DNA of 64,000 nt from CAKZNE01 sp002695025 (GCA_913043285.1 CAJWML010000017.1:1-64000), one strand, 5' to 3'; numbered from the stretch's first letter, positions 8,536 to 17,534 are shown. The notes: generated from the letters alone by a model not told the origin. Numbers and translations are program-made.

Positions 8536-8927
8536 GATCATTTTTGCTGATTACCTGCCTGGTAGTTTCACTTTTTGCTTGTAACAGCACAAAGCCGTTG
8601 GATCATGATATTCAGGTAAAGAGCAATTTTGAGTTTAGTCAACAGGACGTGTTTATAGAGATCCAGGAACTGTCACTTCAGTCGGATTCAGTAAATATGG
8701 CGGTACAATTCAAAGGCGGTTGCAAAAACGACCACCGGTTTGAATGCGTTTACGATCCGGAAATCAACAAGAAGTCGGATACTTTAAAGTTAAGCCTGGT
8801 ACATTTCTCTGATGACCGCTGTTTCTCAATCTTAAAAAAGGATTTGAGTTTTTACCTGATGCCTTCGGTTAAAAAGCACGATGTACAATATCTGCGGGTA
8901 AACTCATACACTATACCCATTCAATAA
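8532..8927 (+). CDS. Small lipoprotein of unknown function
   Basis: 131 residues. Signal peptide and lipobox: MRSFLLITCLVVSLFACNS, Cys17. The mature part has alternating beta-type stretches (DVFIEIQELSLQSDSVNMAVQFKGGC) and three cysteines (GGCKNDHRFECVY and DDRCFS), which could form disulfides. No family is recognised. It overlaps the protease gene by 4 bases, so the two are translationally coupled; a role as periplasmic inhibitor, chaperone or surface partner of the protease is possible but only inferred. Confidence 0.78.
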   Translation: MRSFLLITCLVVSLFACNSTKPLDHDIQVKSNFEFSQQDVFIEIQELSLQSDSVNMAVQFKGGCKNDHRFECVYDPEINKKSDTLKLSLVHFSDDRCFSILKKDLSFYLMPSVKKHDVQYLRVNSYTIPIQ

Positions 8928-8941
8928 CCTATGTGTTGATC

Positions 8942-8987
8942 GCGGTTGTGTTAACCGCTTGGTAAACTCCCCGGACCCCGGGGAGTT
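8942..8987. terminator. Two tandem perfect hairpins, possible terminator without T run
   Basis: GCGGTT / AACCGC (8942-8958, 5-base loop) is followed by AACTCCCCGG / CCGGGGAGTT (8965-8987, 10 bp with a 3-base loop). Neither has a T tract in either direction. They lie between the protease-lipoprotein pair and the pirin gene, so termination or mRNA end protection is plausible. Confidence 0.4.
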
Positions 8988-9070
8988 ACTGATTTGGTAA
9001 CCCCGCCCCGTAGTAGCACACTATAATAAGTTATACCTTGCGATGAACTATCAAAACAATAGTACTACGC

Positions 9071-9940
9071 ATGTCCAATACAGGATTGATCATTGAGGAA
9101 AGAAGCCGTGATATCGGTGATTTCCTGGTGGGACGTTTACTGCCATTTCGTAAAAAACGTATGGTTGGCCCCTTTATTTACCTGGATCACATGGGCCCCA
9201 AAGAACTGGGACCAGGGGAAAGGATGGATATTGGCCCACATCCGCATATCGGTTTATCTACCTTAACCTATCTCTTTAGTGGCTCTATTGTGCATCGCGA
9301 TAGTTTGGGCAGTGAACAAATCATTAACCCGGGAGCCGTGAACTGGATGACGGCTGGCAGCGGGGTGGTACATTCGGAACGTTCACCTCACAAACTGGAT
9401 GATGATACCCAATTGGTGCACGGACTGCAAATTTGGGTAGCCCTGCCCAAACCCGATGAGGATACCGAAGCTTCCTTTCATCATATTACCAGTGATGAGT
9501 TACCTTCCTGGAAAAATGGCCAGGTAAGCTATAAATTGCTGGCCGGTAAAGCGTATGGCCGGCAATCTCCTGTACCTGTATATTCGGATCTGTTCCTGGT
9601 GGAGCTTAAAAATGAAGAAACCGAGGAAATCCACCCTGCTGAGCATGTGAAAGGAGAGTTGGCTATTTATGTTTTGAAGGGCGAAATAGAAGCTTGCGGG
9701 GATGTGATCTCGAGTGGTCATCTTTTGGTGTCCAAAGAAGGTGAAGCTTGCACCTTCAGGCTTAAGGCCGGTTCACATTGCATAATGCTGGGAGGTGAAG
9801 CTTTTCCCGAAGAGAGGCATATTTACTGGAACTTTGTTTCCAGCAGTAAGGATAAAATTGAAGCTGCCAAACAGAGGTGGAAGGACCGTGCTTTCCCGGA
9901 TATACCGGGTGAAAAAGGATACATTCCGCTTCCGGAATAA
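9071..9940 (+). CDS. Pirin family protein
   Basis: 289 residues, a two-domain cupin of normal pirin length. The N-terminal cupin carries the metal-site motif GPHPHIGLSTLTYLFSGSIVHRDSLG near residue 55 (HPH, then His in IVHRDS) and the second part NPGAVNWMTAGSGVVHSER. The C-terminal pirin domain follows (residues about 175-280). Pirins are cytosolic iron-binding proteins; some are quercetinases and some bind transcription or metabolic partners, so the exact role here is not known. The stop overlaps the start of the next gene (TAATG), indicating one transcript. Confidence 0.93.
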   Translation: MSNTGLIIEERSRDIGDFLVGRLLPFRKKRMVGPFIYLDHMGPKELGPGERMDIGPHPHIGLSTLTYLFSGSIVHRDSLGSEQIINPGAVNWMTAGSGVVHSERSPHKLDDDTQLVHGLQIWVALPKPDEDTEASFHHITSDELPSWKNGQVSYKLLAGKAYGRQSPVPVYSDLFLVELKNEETEEIHPAEHVKGELAIYVLKGEIEACGDVISSGHLLVSKEGEACTFRLKAGSHCIMLGGEAFPEERHIYWNFVSSSKDKIEAAKQRWKDRAFPDIPGEKGYIPLPE

Positions 9941-10881
9941 TGCGAAATGCCTTAAAAGCCGGATTGGCATTCCTGCTGGCTACGGTGGCTGGTTGTAAGA
10001 TTCAACCCACCCCCTTTTATCTTGAGGACAACTACTACGGTAATCAATATGTAACCGAAGCCAGGGGTAGAATCTTTCAGAATTTTCATGGTTTGCACGT
10101 TCGTCCGGACCTAATCCTGTTGGAAGGAGAGGGCACTTCCTTATTTGTACAACAAGTAAAACTGGACACCACAGATAAATATTTTGAGCGCTTGCGCAAA
10201 CAATATATTCATGACGGCAGCCTGGACAAAACAAATGTACCCTGGTTGAAGGGGCCCAACCGGATATTTGGAGAGTATAAGATTGCTCGTGAAGAACTGG
10301 AGCGTGCCTACCGTTTATACACTTTCCCAATGAAGGATCATTTGGTATTGGTAGGCATAAAAGGTTACAATCTGCAGGATACTGCCCGTTGGGACCGTTG
10401 GGTTAAAACCATTGCTGAAGAAGGCTTGCCGGAGTATGTAATCACCTCTGCCAATCCCTCTTCCGTGGATTTTGCAGGGAGAATGCTGGATATAAGTCCT
10501 GGTTGTGTATGGGTGGAACCTCATAATCTCCGCTGTCCCGGAAAAGGTCAGATGGACTGGTCTTTATACCCAACGGCAGAAGAAGCCAAAGAAAAACTTC
10601 AGCAGCAAATGTATTATACGCGCACTTTTGAAGGGGCAGAATTGCAGGAGGATACCGAGCAGGAGGTGTTGTTTGAAGGAGTACCGGTAACCGCGCGCAA
10701 AATGGTGTACCGTTTAAAAATGTCGCCTTTATTGCTGGGTAGCAGCAACGTACTTATCATTTACTATGTAACGACAGAAGTACGCGGCCATTATATGCAT
10801 TGTGTGATGAGTTTTTACGATACAGATGCCAGCCCCGGTGGTTTGGCACCGTTGATCCAAAAGGTTATGACCCTTCCTTAA
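9940..10881 (+). CDS. Lipoprotein of unknown function downstream of pirin
   Basis: 313 residues with a signal peptide and lipobox (LAFLLATVAGC, Cys19). The mature part mixes alpha and beta stretches, with paired segments such as GTSLFVQQVKLDTTDKYFERL near 70 and VTARKMVYRLKMSPLLLGSSNVLIIYYVTTEVRG near 245, ending MSFYDTDASPGGLAPLIQKVM. No catalytic motif or known domain is recognised. It starts on the last base of the pirin stop, so the two are coupled; whether they are functionally related is unclear. Confidence 0.78.
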   Translation: MRNALKAGLAFLLATVAGCKIQPTPFYLEDNYYGNQYVTEARGRIFQNFHGLHVRPDLILLEGEGTSLFVQQVKLDTTDKYFERLRKQYIHDGSLDKTNVPWLKGPNRIFGEYKIAREELERAYRLYTFPMKDHLVLVGIKGYNLQDTARWDRWVKTIAEEGLPEYVITSANPSSVDFAGRMLDISPGCVWVEPHNLRCPGKGQMDWSLYPTAEEAKEKLQQQMYYTRTFEGAELQEDTEQEVLFEGVPVTARKMVYRLKMSPLLLGSSNVLIIYYVTTEVRGHYMHCVMSFYDTDASPGGLAPLIQKVMTLP

Positions 10882-10888
10882 AAGGTTT

Positions 10889-11491
10889 TCAAAAGAACAG
10901 GAAGTATCCTGCTATAAAACCTGCCAGCCCGCTGAAAAAGTAAAAGAGTGATCTTTTGAAGCCCAGTGTTTGAAACAAGCTCAGGAGTATAAGCAGGGAT
11001 ATTGTATGTACAAGAATGGTGGCTACTGTCTGGTTTACTCCCAGATAAGAAGAAATTATTCTCTCATCTGTACTCAGTTGGTAATCACCTGAAAGTAAGC
11101 CAATACCAGCATTAGCCGTTACCCGAAGATGAAAGAGGGATAAAACCACCCATAAATTTTCCAGGAAGGAGGTTTTGGATAGATACTTAAGAAGCACCAA
11201 ACCGGTTAAGCTGATTATAAGTGTTCCCAACGGGCCGGCCAGATATATCAGAAAGTCGTTGTAGCAGATGCTATCTTCTCCAATGGCTTTACAGTTACCC
11301 GTCAGTTGTGTGCAATTGGAATAATCAATGGAACTTTTAAGGAGAATGGCTTTACAGCCAAGTACCAGGGCAGAAAATAAATGAAAAAGCTCATGTACTA
11401 AAGTGCCAAGCGGTACAAACAAAGCAAAGAGTACCATGCTGACCATAAAATAGGGGAAAAGCCCAGTTTTAGCAGCTGATCTTTTCCCCAT
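10889..11491 (-). CDS. Small M50-like membrane zinc metallopeptidase
   Basis: 200 residues, five or six membrane helices. The first helix region contains the zinc motif HELFH (His33, Glu34, His37) in GTLVHELFHLFSALVLG. A second block YLAGPLGTLIISLTG has the AGP turn seen in M50 peptidases, and LLSGDYQLSTDERI may supply the third ligand, replacing the usual LDG motif. The protein is shorter than RseP and lacks PDZ domains. M50 enzymes cleave substrates within the membrane. The substrate here is unknown; a role in release of anti-sigma factors is only a possibility. It lies 8 bases downstream of the lipoprotein gene at 11500-12078 and converges with the lipoprotein gene ending at 10881. Confidence 0.7.
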   Translation of the reverse strand: MGKRSAAKTGLFPYFMVSMVLFALFVPLGTLVHELFHLFSALVLGCKAILLKSSIDYSNCTQLTGNCKAIGEDSICYNDFLIYLAGPLGTLIISLTGLVLLKYLSKTSFLENLWVVLSLFHLRVTANAGIGLLSGDYQLSTDERIISSYLGVNQTVATILVHTISLLILLSLFQTLGFKRSLFYFFSGLAGFIAGYFLFF

Positions 11492-11499
11492 ATCTGGTA

Positions 11500-12078
11500 T
11501 TAGTTTTCAAGTATTGCAATTACCTCATCACGCGTAAGGTCCAGGAAGGTATCCATGTCACCCTCAATGGCATCCAGTATATCATTAAAACTGTCACCTG
11601 AGGAGGTATAGGACCGGTAAAGGTTTATCATATCCACAGCCATATCATGATAAGTCTGGGTTATGATCACCTCGTTTCCATCTCCGTTAAGCAGTATATC
11701 AGCAACCTCATAAGAAGCTACTGCAAAATCATAGCACTCGGTAAAGTGGTTTAACCACATATTAAAGTTGGTGCTATTTTCACTAATAGTGTAGTAGTAA
11801 TCAATATACTGTTGTCCGAGTTCATATGCTTCCATGAAATCATCTCTGAATTCATAGCCGTTATCTTCACTCAGCATGGGAACATCATGATCTTCCGATT
11901 CAATGGTCAAATTGGCTGTACGTGTATCACAGGACGGTCTTACCTGGGGGTCTCCTGGTACATCCGGGGCTTTTTTCTCAATTTGACTGGCAGATCTGTT
12001 TTCTTTTTGGCAGGAAAGGGTTAATCCAAAAATTAATGTACATGATGCTACAAGCATCATAAAAAAACGTGTTTTCAT
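11500..12078 (-). CDS. Acidic lipoprotein of unknown function
   Basis: 192 residues. Signal peptide with lipobox ending at Cys23 (TLIFGLTLSCQKE). The mature protein is strongly acidic and mostly helical after residue 75 (DDFMEAYELGQQYIDYYYTISEN, TYHDMAVDMINLYRSYTSSGDSFNDILDAIEGDMDTFLDLTRDEVIAILEN). No family is recognised. It is the first gene of a two-gene unit with the M50-like peptidase, and it diverges from htpG across a 172-base intergenic region. Confidence 0.78.
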   Translation of the reverse strand: MKTRFFMMLVASCTLIFGLTLSCQKENRSASQIEKKAPDVPGDPQVRPSCDTRTANLTIESEDHDVPMLSEDNGYEFRDDFMEAYELGQQYIDYYYTISENSTNFNMWLNHFTECYDFAVASYEVADILLNGDGNEVIITQTYHDMAVDMINLYRSYTSSGDSFNDILDAIEGDMDTFLDLTRDEVIAILEN

Positions 12079-12250
12079 AATGTAGAGTTTTAAATGTTGA
12101 TGGTATTAAATGTAAGCTATTTAGAAATGGGAAGATACCTCTCCGTCACTTTGTCACTTTTACTTTGCCCGGCATAAGCTTTGACAAATAGCAGGTGATC
12201 CGAAAGATCGTTTGATACTAAAGTCATATTAAACCTAAAACTATATTGAA

Positions 12251-14158
12251 ATGTCAACCGGAAAGATCAATGTAACTGCGGATAACATTTTTCCGATCAT
12301 CAAAAAGTTCCTGTATTCCGATCACGAAATATTCCTTCGTGAGCTGATCTCCAATGCTACGGATGCTACTTTGAAATTGAAAACCCTGGCCCGTTTGGGA
12401 GAAACCAAATCGGAAATGGGAGACCTTAAGATCGAGGTTAAGATCGATAAGGAGAATAAAACCCTTACGGTTAGCGATCATGGTATCGGCATGACTACCG
12501 AAGAAGTGGAAAAATACATCAACCAGGTAGCGTTTTCAGGAGCTGAGGAATTTGTGCAGCAATACAAGGATAAAACCGATGGGGCGGCCATTATTGGTCA
12601 TTTTGGTCTGGGATTTTATTCCTCGTTTATGGTAGCTGGTAAGGTGGAGATCGTTTCCTTATCCCATAAAGAAGGTGCTAAAACGGCTCACTGGAGCTGT
12701 GAAGGCAATCCTGAGTTTACCCTTGAGGAAACCGATGAACGTCAGGAAAGAGGTACTGACATTATTCTCCATATCAACGAAGATTCACTGGAGTTTTTGG
12801 AAGAATACAAGATCCGTGAACTGCTGAATAAGTATTGTAAGTTCCTGCCGGTACCCATTAAGTTTGGTACTAAGGAGATTACCGAGAAAACGGAAGGTGA
12901 AGGCGAGGATAAGAAGGAGATCAAAAAAACGATTGACGATATTATCAACAATCCGGAGCCGGCCTGGACCAAAGCCCCTGCCAACCTTGAAGATGAAGAC
13001 TACAAAGCCTTTTACCGGGAGTTGTACCCCATGACCTTTGAGGATCCGCTCTTTCATATCCATCTTAACGTGGATTATCCATTTGACCTTACCGGGATAT
13101 TGTTCTTCCCCAAGATCAAGCCTAATATGGAACTGCAGCGCAACAAGATACAGCTGTACCAGAATCAGGTATTTGTAACCGATAACCTGGAAGGCATAGT
13201 GCCTGATTTCCTCACTCTCTTACACGGGGTTATCGACTCTAAGGATATTCCCCTGAACGTATCCCGTTCATACCTGCAAAGTGATGCCAGCGTAAAGAAG
13301 ATCAGCGGCCACATCAGTAAAAAGGTGTCCGATAAGCTGGAGGAACTCTTCAAGGCGGACCGCGAGGATTTCCAGAAAAAGTGGGAAGACATTAAGGTAA
13401 TTATAGAGTACGGCATGCTGAGTGAAGCCAAGTTTTACGACCGTGCCCAGAAATTTGCCCTTTACAAGAACGTAAAGGATGAATATTATACCCTGGAGGA
13501 GTACAAGGAGAAGATCAAGGATCTGCAAACCGATAAGGACGGAAACCTGGTAGCTCTTTATGCTGCCAATAAAGAAGCCCAGCATAGTTTTATCCGTAAA
13601 GCAGAAGCTAAGGGTTACGATGTATTGTTGCTGGATAGCCCCATCGTGAGCCACCTTATTCAGAAATTGGAAACTGAGAATGATAAGTTCCGTCTGGCGC
13701 GTGTAGACTCTGATTCTATCGACAAGCTCATTCCCAAGGATGAAGAAGTACCTTCCAAGCTGAGCGAAGAACAACTTGAAAAGCTGAAGCCCATTATTGA
13801 AAATGCGGTAGATGACAGCAAATTCACGGTTCAAATGGAAAGCCTGGATGCCGCAGAAAGTCCTTTTACCATTACCGTTCCCGAATTTATGCGCAGGATG
13901 AAGGAAATGAGTATGACCGGTGGAGGCATGATGGGAATGGGTAGCCTGCCCGAAATGTATACCCTGGTGGTAAATACCAACCACGATCTGGCCTCGTATC
14001 TTTTAGAGGAATCCGATGAAACCCGCAGAAAGGAAGTGGTCTCACAGGCCAAGGACCTGGCTATGTTATCGCAAAATCTCTTGCACGGTGAAGCTCTTAC
14101 TAATTTTGTGGAGCGCAGTTTTAACCGTCTGAAAGAAGATAATGTAAGTGTATCCTGA
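12251..14158 (+). CDS. htpG: HtpG, bacterial Hsp90 chaperone
   Basis: 635 residues, the family length. The N-terminal GHKL ATPase domain has Glu31 and Asn35 in FLRELISNATDAT, the DHGIGMT loop near residue 77 and GHFGLGFYSSFMV near 115. The middle domain contains the client and ATP-contact segment LNVSRSYLQSDASVKKISGHISKK. The C-terminal dimerisation domain has a methionine-rich insert (MTGGGMMGMGSLPEM, near 556). It is an ATP-dependent cytosolic folding chaperone. It has its own terminator and diverges from the lipoprotein gene upstream. I see no heat-shock operator. Confidence 0.98.
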   Translation: MSTGKINVTADNIFPIIKKFLYSDHEIFLRELISNATDATLKLKTLARLGETKSEMGDLKIEVKIDKENKTLTVSDHGIGMTTEEVEKYINQVAFSGAEEFVQQYKDKTDGAAIIGHFGLGFYSSFMVAGKVEIVSLSHKEGAKTAHWSCEGNPEFTLEETDERQERGTDIILHINEDSLEFLEEYKIRELLNKYCKFLPVPIKFGTKEITEKTEGEGEDKKEIKKTIDDIINNPEPAWTKAPANLEDEDYKAFYRELYPMTFEDPLFHIHLNVDYPFDLTGILFFPKIKPNMELQRNKIQLYQNQVFVTDNLEGIVPDFLTLLHGVIDSKDIPLNVSRSYLQSDASVKKISGHISKKVSDKLEELFKADREDFQKKWEDIKVIIEYGMLSEAKFYDRAQKFALYKNVKDEYYTLEEYKEKIKDLQTDKDGNLVALYAANKEAQHSFIRKAEAKGYDVLLLDSPIVSHLIQKLETENDKFRLARVDSDSIDKLIPKDEEVPSKLSEEQLEKLKPIIENAVDDSKFTVQMESLDAAESPFTITVPEFMRRMKEMSMTGGGMMGMGSLPEMYTLVVNTNHDLASYLLEESDETRRKEVVSQAKDLAMLSQNLLHGEALTNFVERSFNRLKEDNVSVS

Positions 14159-14183
14159 TACAATAATATCCTTTTGATCAAAA

Positions 14184-14206
14184 GCCTCCCTTGTGGAGGC
14201 TTTTTT
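14184..14206 (+). terminator. Terminator of htpG
   Basis: GCCTCC and GGAGGC flank a 5-base loop and are followed by TTTTTT. Confidence 0.88.
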
Positions 14207-14270
14207 GTTAACATACTGAAAACCAATTACAGAAAACCATAAATTTAGGACTTCAACAAATCTAAAACCC

Positions 14271-14969
14271 ATGAAAAAACAAATTCTCCTGATCGTAAGC
14301 GTCCTCACTATGGTTTTCACCACGGGTGCCCGGGCTACTGAAAACATCCGAGAAACGCGACAGGTATCTGGTTTCTCCGAATTGGAGATCGGTAGTGCGA
14401 TGATAGTGGAAGTACACAAGGGGAGTACCCATAAAGTAGAACTGGAAGGGCGGCCGGAAGATCTCAGCAGAGTAATTACAGAAGTAAAAGGCGGGGAATT
14501 GCACGTTGGTCTCAAAAGTATGTCCAGAACCAAAACCATTAAAGTATTTATTACCATGCCCGCTCTGGAAGGAGTGGATATTTCCGGTAGCGCACAGCTG
14601 CGTACGCTGGATATTTTTGAAGTCAACAATTTTGATCTGGAGCTCTCCGGGGGTAGCCAGGCAGAAATGGAATTAAAGTGTTCAGGATCCATTTCAATTG
14701 ATGTAAGCGGGGGTTCCATTGCCCGGTTAAAGGGGAGCACCCGGTCGGGAGAAATAGAGGCTTCCGGAGGCGCACAGATAGAAGCAAAAGACTTTATGGC
14801 TACTTCTCTTGACGTGGATATGAGCGGTGGAGCGCAGATAAAAGTGAAGGTAGAAGACCGTATCAAGGTGGATGGCTCCGGAGGTTCACAACTCTGGTAT
14901 TCAGGCAAACCTAAACACGTTGTGGCCAACACTTCCGGATCCGCCCAGGTAAAAGAATTAAAATCCTGA
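14271..14969 (+). CDS. DUF2807 (head GIN domain) secreted protein, copy 1
   Basis: 232 residues with a Sec signal peptide (MKKQILLIVSVLTMVFTTGARA) and no lipobox. The rest is a right-handed beta-helix-like repeat region with recurring SGG/SGS turns (VDISGSAQL, LELSGGSQAEM, IDVSGGSIARL, IEASGGAQIEA, VDMSGGAQIKV, VDGSGGSQLWY), which is the signature of the DUF2807 adhesin-like domain common in Bacteroidota. It is probably periplasmic or surface exposed; its biochemical function is unknown. It is separated by a terminator from a paralogue starting 120 bases downstream. Confidence 0.88.
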   Translation: MKKQILLIVSVLTMVFTTGARATENIRETRQVSGFSELEIGSAMIVEVHKGSTHKVELEGRPEDLSRVITEVKGGELHVGLKSMSRTKTIKVFITMPALEGVDISGSAQLRTLDIFEVNNFDLELSGGSQAEMELKCSGSISIDVSGGSIARLKGSTRSGEIEASGGAQIEAKDFMATSLDVDMSGGAQIKVKVEDRIKVDGSGGSQLWYSGKPKHVVANTSGSAQVKELKS

Positions 14970-14994
14970 TATCAAAACATTTTGACCCTTATTG

Positions 14995-15027
14995 AACCCT
15001 CCCGCTGCCGGGAGGGTTTTCTTTTTC
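14995..15027 (+). terminator. Terminator between the two DUF2807 genes
   Basis: AACCCTCCCG and CGGGAGGGTT form a perfect 10-bp stem with a CTGC loop, followed by TTCTTTTT. Confidence 0.88.
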
Positions 15028-15089
15028 ATTAAACTCCTTTTATTTGCTGTGCTAATGCGTACTTTTAAAACTTCAATACTACCAAAACC

Positions 15090-15794
15090 ATGAAAAAGAT
15101 CCTCGTACTGTTTGCCTTGTCTGCCTTCCTAACCTCCTGTGAAATGGGTGTACAGGGAAATGGTCAGGTAAAAACCGAAAAACGTTCCGTTGCCCAATTT
15201 AACCGCATTGATGTGGAAGGACATTATGATGTTTACCTCAAACAGGGAGAAGCCCCAGCCCTTACCATCAAAGCTGATGAGAATCTCCTGGAGCTTATTG
15301 AAACCGATGTGCAGGGAGGTGAACTACGGATAGAGTCCTCAAAACCCATAGGAAAAGCCCGTGAGCTGGCCTTGTACATTACCGTGCGTGAGCTGGAAAA
15401 AATACAGACTTCCGGGGCCGTTACCCTTATTACGGATAATGAGATCCGCAGTTCCAGTTTGGAAATAGAATCTTCCGGAGCCTGCGAAGCTAATATGGAG
15501 TTGCGTTGTGATGAGCTTCGAATTGAAGTAAGCGGTGCGGGAGATATGAAAATAAGGGGAGTGGCAGAGAATTTTGAAATAGAATCATCCGGAGCCTGTG
15601 AGATTGATGCCCTGGAACTTAAGACCTTACGCACCCGTATAGAAGTAAGCGGAGCAGGAGAGGTGAGCGTTTATGCCACGGAAGAGCTGGATATTGACGC
15701 CAGTGGTGCGGCAGAGATCCGTTACAAGGGCACCCCCCGTAACATTAAGCAGGAGGCCAGTGGGGCATCATCTGTAAAACCTTATAATCCATAA
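15090..15794 (+). CDS. DUF2807 (head GIN domain) lipoprotein, copy 2
   Basis: 234 residues. Lipobox in FALSAFLTSCEMG (Cys17), so unlike copy 1 it is lipid-anchored. Repeats with SSGACE, VSGAGD and ASGAAE turns (IESSGACEANMELRCDELRIEVSG and onwards) form the DUF2807 fold. It also has the RSVAQFNRIDVEGHYDVYLKQGE entry strand typical of the head GIN domain. It resembles the upstream protein in design, so the pair came from an old duplication. It ends 7 bases before the phosphohexomutase gene and may be co-transcribed with it. Confidence 0.88.
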   Translation: MKKILVLFALSAFLTSCEMGVQGNGQVKTEKRSVAQFNRIDVEGHYDVYLKQGEAPALTIKADENLLELIETDVQGGELRIESSKPIGKARELALYITVRELEKIQTSGAVTLITDNEIRSSSLEIESSGACEANMELRCDELRIEVSGAGDMKIRGVAENFEIESSGACEIDALELKTLRTRIEVSGAGEVSVYATEELDIDASGAAEIRYKGTPRNIKQEASGASSVKPYNP

Positions 15795-15801
15795 AATAAG
15801 A

Positions 15802-17520
15802 ATGGCTTTGGAACAGGAAGTATTAAAAAAGGCACAAGCCTGGACGCAGGAACCTTATGATCTTCAAACCCGCCAGCAGGCAGAACAACTGATCAGCGAA
15901 GGCGGTGATGCTCTTACCGATGCTTTTTATCGCGATCTGGATTTTGGTACCGGGGGCTTACGTGGTGTAATGGGTGTGGGAACCAACCGCATAAACCGCT
16001 ACACTCTGGGTATGGCTACCCAGGGGCTGTGCAATTATCTTAAAAAGCAACTGCCCGGTGAAGCGCTCAAAGTAGCTATAGCACACGATAGTCGTAATAA
16101 TTCCAAATCATTTGCGCGCCAGGTAGCTGAAGTTCTTGCTGCTAATGAAGTACAGGTCTATCTCTTTGAAGATCTCAGACCCACCCCGGAACTGTCATTT
16201 TCCATACGTCATCTAAAATGCCAGGCCGGCATCGTTATAACAGCTTCCCATAACCCTCCTGAGTACAATGGTTATAAAGTGTACTGGGAAGACGGTGGGC
16301 AGCTGGTACCTCCGCATGATAAAGGTGTGATTGAAGAAGTGCGCAAGGTACGTCCGGAAGAGGTGCAGTTTGCCACGGAAACCGATCGTATACACTCTAT
16401 AGGCATGGATGTGGACAATGCCTATCTGGAAGAACTCGGTAGACAAAGCCTTTCGGATGCCGGTAAAAAAGACCTCAAAATTGTGTTTACGCCTATTCAT
16501 GGCACGTCCATTACACTGATGCCTACGGCCTTGAAGAATTCAGGTTTCACGCAACTAACGGTAATTGATGAGCAATCCACTCCCGATGGGGATTTCCCAA
16601 CTGTAAAATCCCCAAACCCGGAAGAAGCCGCTGCTTTGAATCTGGCGGTGGAAAAAGCCCGGGAAATCGGGGCAGACCTGGTGATTGGCACGGATCCCGA
16701 TGCCGACCGTGTGGGTTTGGCCATCCGCACTCCGGAAGGTGAGATAGAACTCATCAATGGCAATCAGGCCGCTTCGATCCTAATCTACTATATGCTGGAA
16801 AACTGGCAGGCCAAAGGAAAACTCAACGGCAGGCAGTTTGTAGCCAAAACCATTGTAACTACTGAGCTGATCGACAGGATGGCGGAACATTACCAGGTAG
16901 CATGCCCCAGTGTACTTACCGGCTTCAAATGGATTGCAGAGATTATCCGGAAAAAGGAAGGACAATCCCAGTTTATTGCCGGAGGTGAAGAAAGCTATGG
17001 CTATATGATCGGGGACTTTGTACGTGATAAAGATGCTATTGCCAGTGGTGTAATGCTGGCAGAGGCAGCTGCCTGGGCCAAATCTAACGGTTCATCGCTT
17101 TACCAAATGCTTATTGAGATCTATCATAAGTTTGGTTTTTACCTGGAAGCATTGGTTTCTGTGACCAAAAAAGGTCGTAAAGGCGCTGAAGAGATCAATG
17201 CTATGATGGAGCGCTTCCGTATTGCTCCACCAACCGAGATAGGAGGTGAAAAAGTGGTACGCAGGCTGGACTACAAATCGCTATTAAACACGAATCTTGA
17301 AACCGGAGGTGAAACTTCAATTGATCTTCCTCAAAGCAATGTGATTCAATTTATTACGGATAAGGGAAGTAAAATTACCGCACGACCATCGGGAACGGAG
17401 CCCAAGATCAAATTCTACTTCAGCGTACATGCAGAATTGGATGAGCCCGATCAATTTAAGCAAGTAAAGGAACAACTGGAAGATCGCATTGCTAAAATGA
17501 AGGCCTCACTGGAATCGTAA
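15802..17520 (+). CDS. Phosphoglucomutase / phosphomannomutase (phosphohexomutase family)
   Basis: 572 residues. Active-site phosphoserine Ser149 in TASHNPPEYNGYK, metal-binding loop DPDADR at 298-303, sugar-binding loop GGEESYGYM near 394 and the phosphate-binding loop RPSGTEPKIKFY near 532 are all present. It interconverts hexose 1- and 6-phosphates in the cytosol. Its length and the extra PHDKGVIEEV insertion fit the phosphoglucomutase/phosphopentomutase subgroup found in Bacteroidota rather than the ~450-residue AlgC type, so glucose, mannose or pentose phosphates are all possible. A GT39 gene follows after 14 bases. Confidence 0.94.
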   Translation: MALEQEVLKKAQAWTQEPYDLQTRQQAEQLISEGGDALTDAFYRDLDFGTGGLRGVMGVGTNRINRYTLGMATQGLCNYLKKQLPGEALKVAIAHDSRNNSKSFARQVAEVLAANEVQVYLFEDLRPTPELSFSIRHLKCQAGIVITASHNPPEYNGYKVYWEDGGQLVPPHDKGVIEEVRKVRPEEVQFATETDRIHSIGMDVDNAYLEELGRQSLSDAGKKDLKIVFTPIHGTSITLMPTALKNSGFTQLTVIDEQSTPDGDFPTVKSPNPEEAAALNLAVEKAREIGADLVIGTDPDADRVGLAIRTPEGEIELINGNQAASILIYYMLENWQAKGKLNGRQFVAKTIVTTELIDRMAEHYQVACPSVLTGFKWIAEIIRKKEGQSQFIAGGEESYGYMIGDFVRDKDAIASGVMLAEAAAWAKSNGSSLYQMLIEIYHKFGFYLEALVSVTKKGRKGAEEINAMMERFRIAPPTEIGGEKVVRRLDYKSLLNTNLETGGETSIDLPQSNVIQFITDKGSKITARPSGTEPKIKFYFSVHAELDEPDQFKQVKEQLEDRIAKMKASLES

Positions 17521-17534
17521 CTAAAATCGCTACT

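Noticed and set aside
13268..13984. Long open frame antisense to htpG (238 codons)
   Set aside because: It is a shadow of htpG codon structure; the translation has no domain and low-complexity composition.
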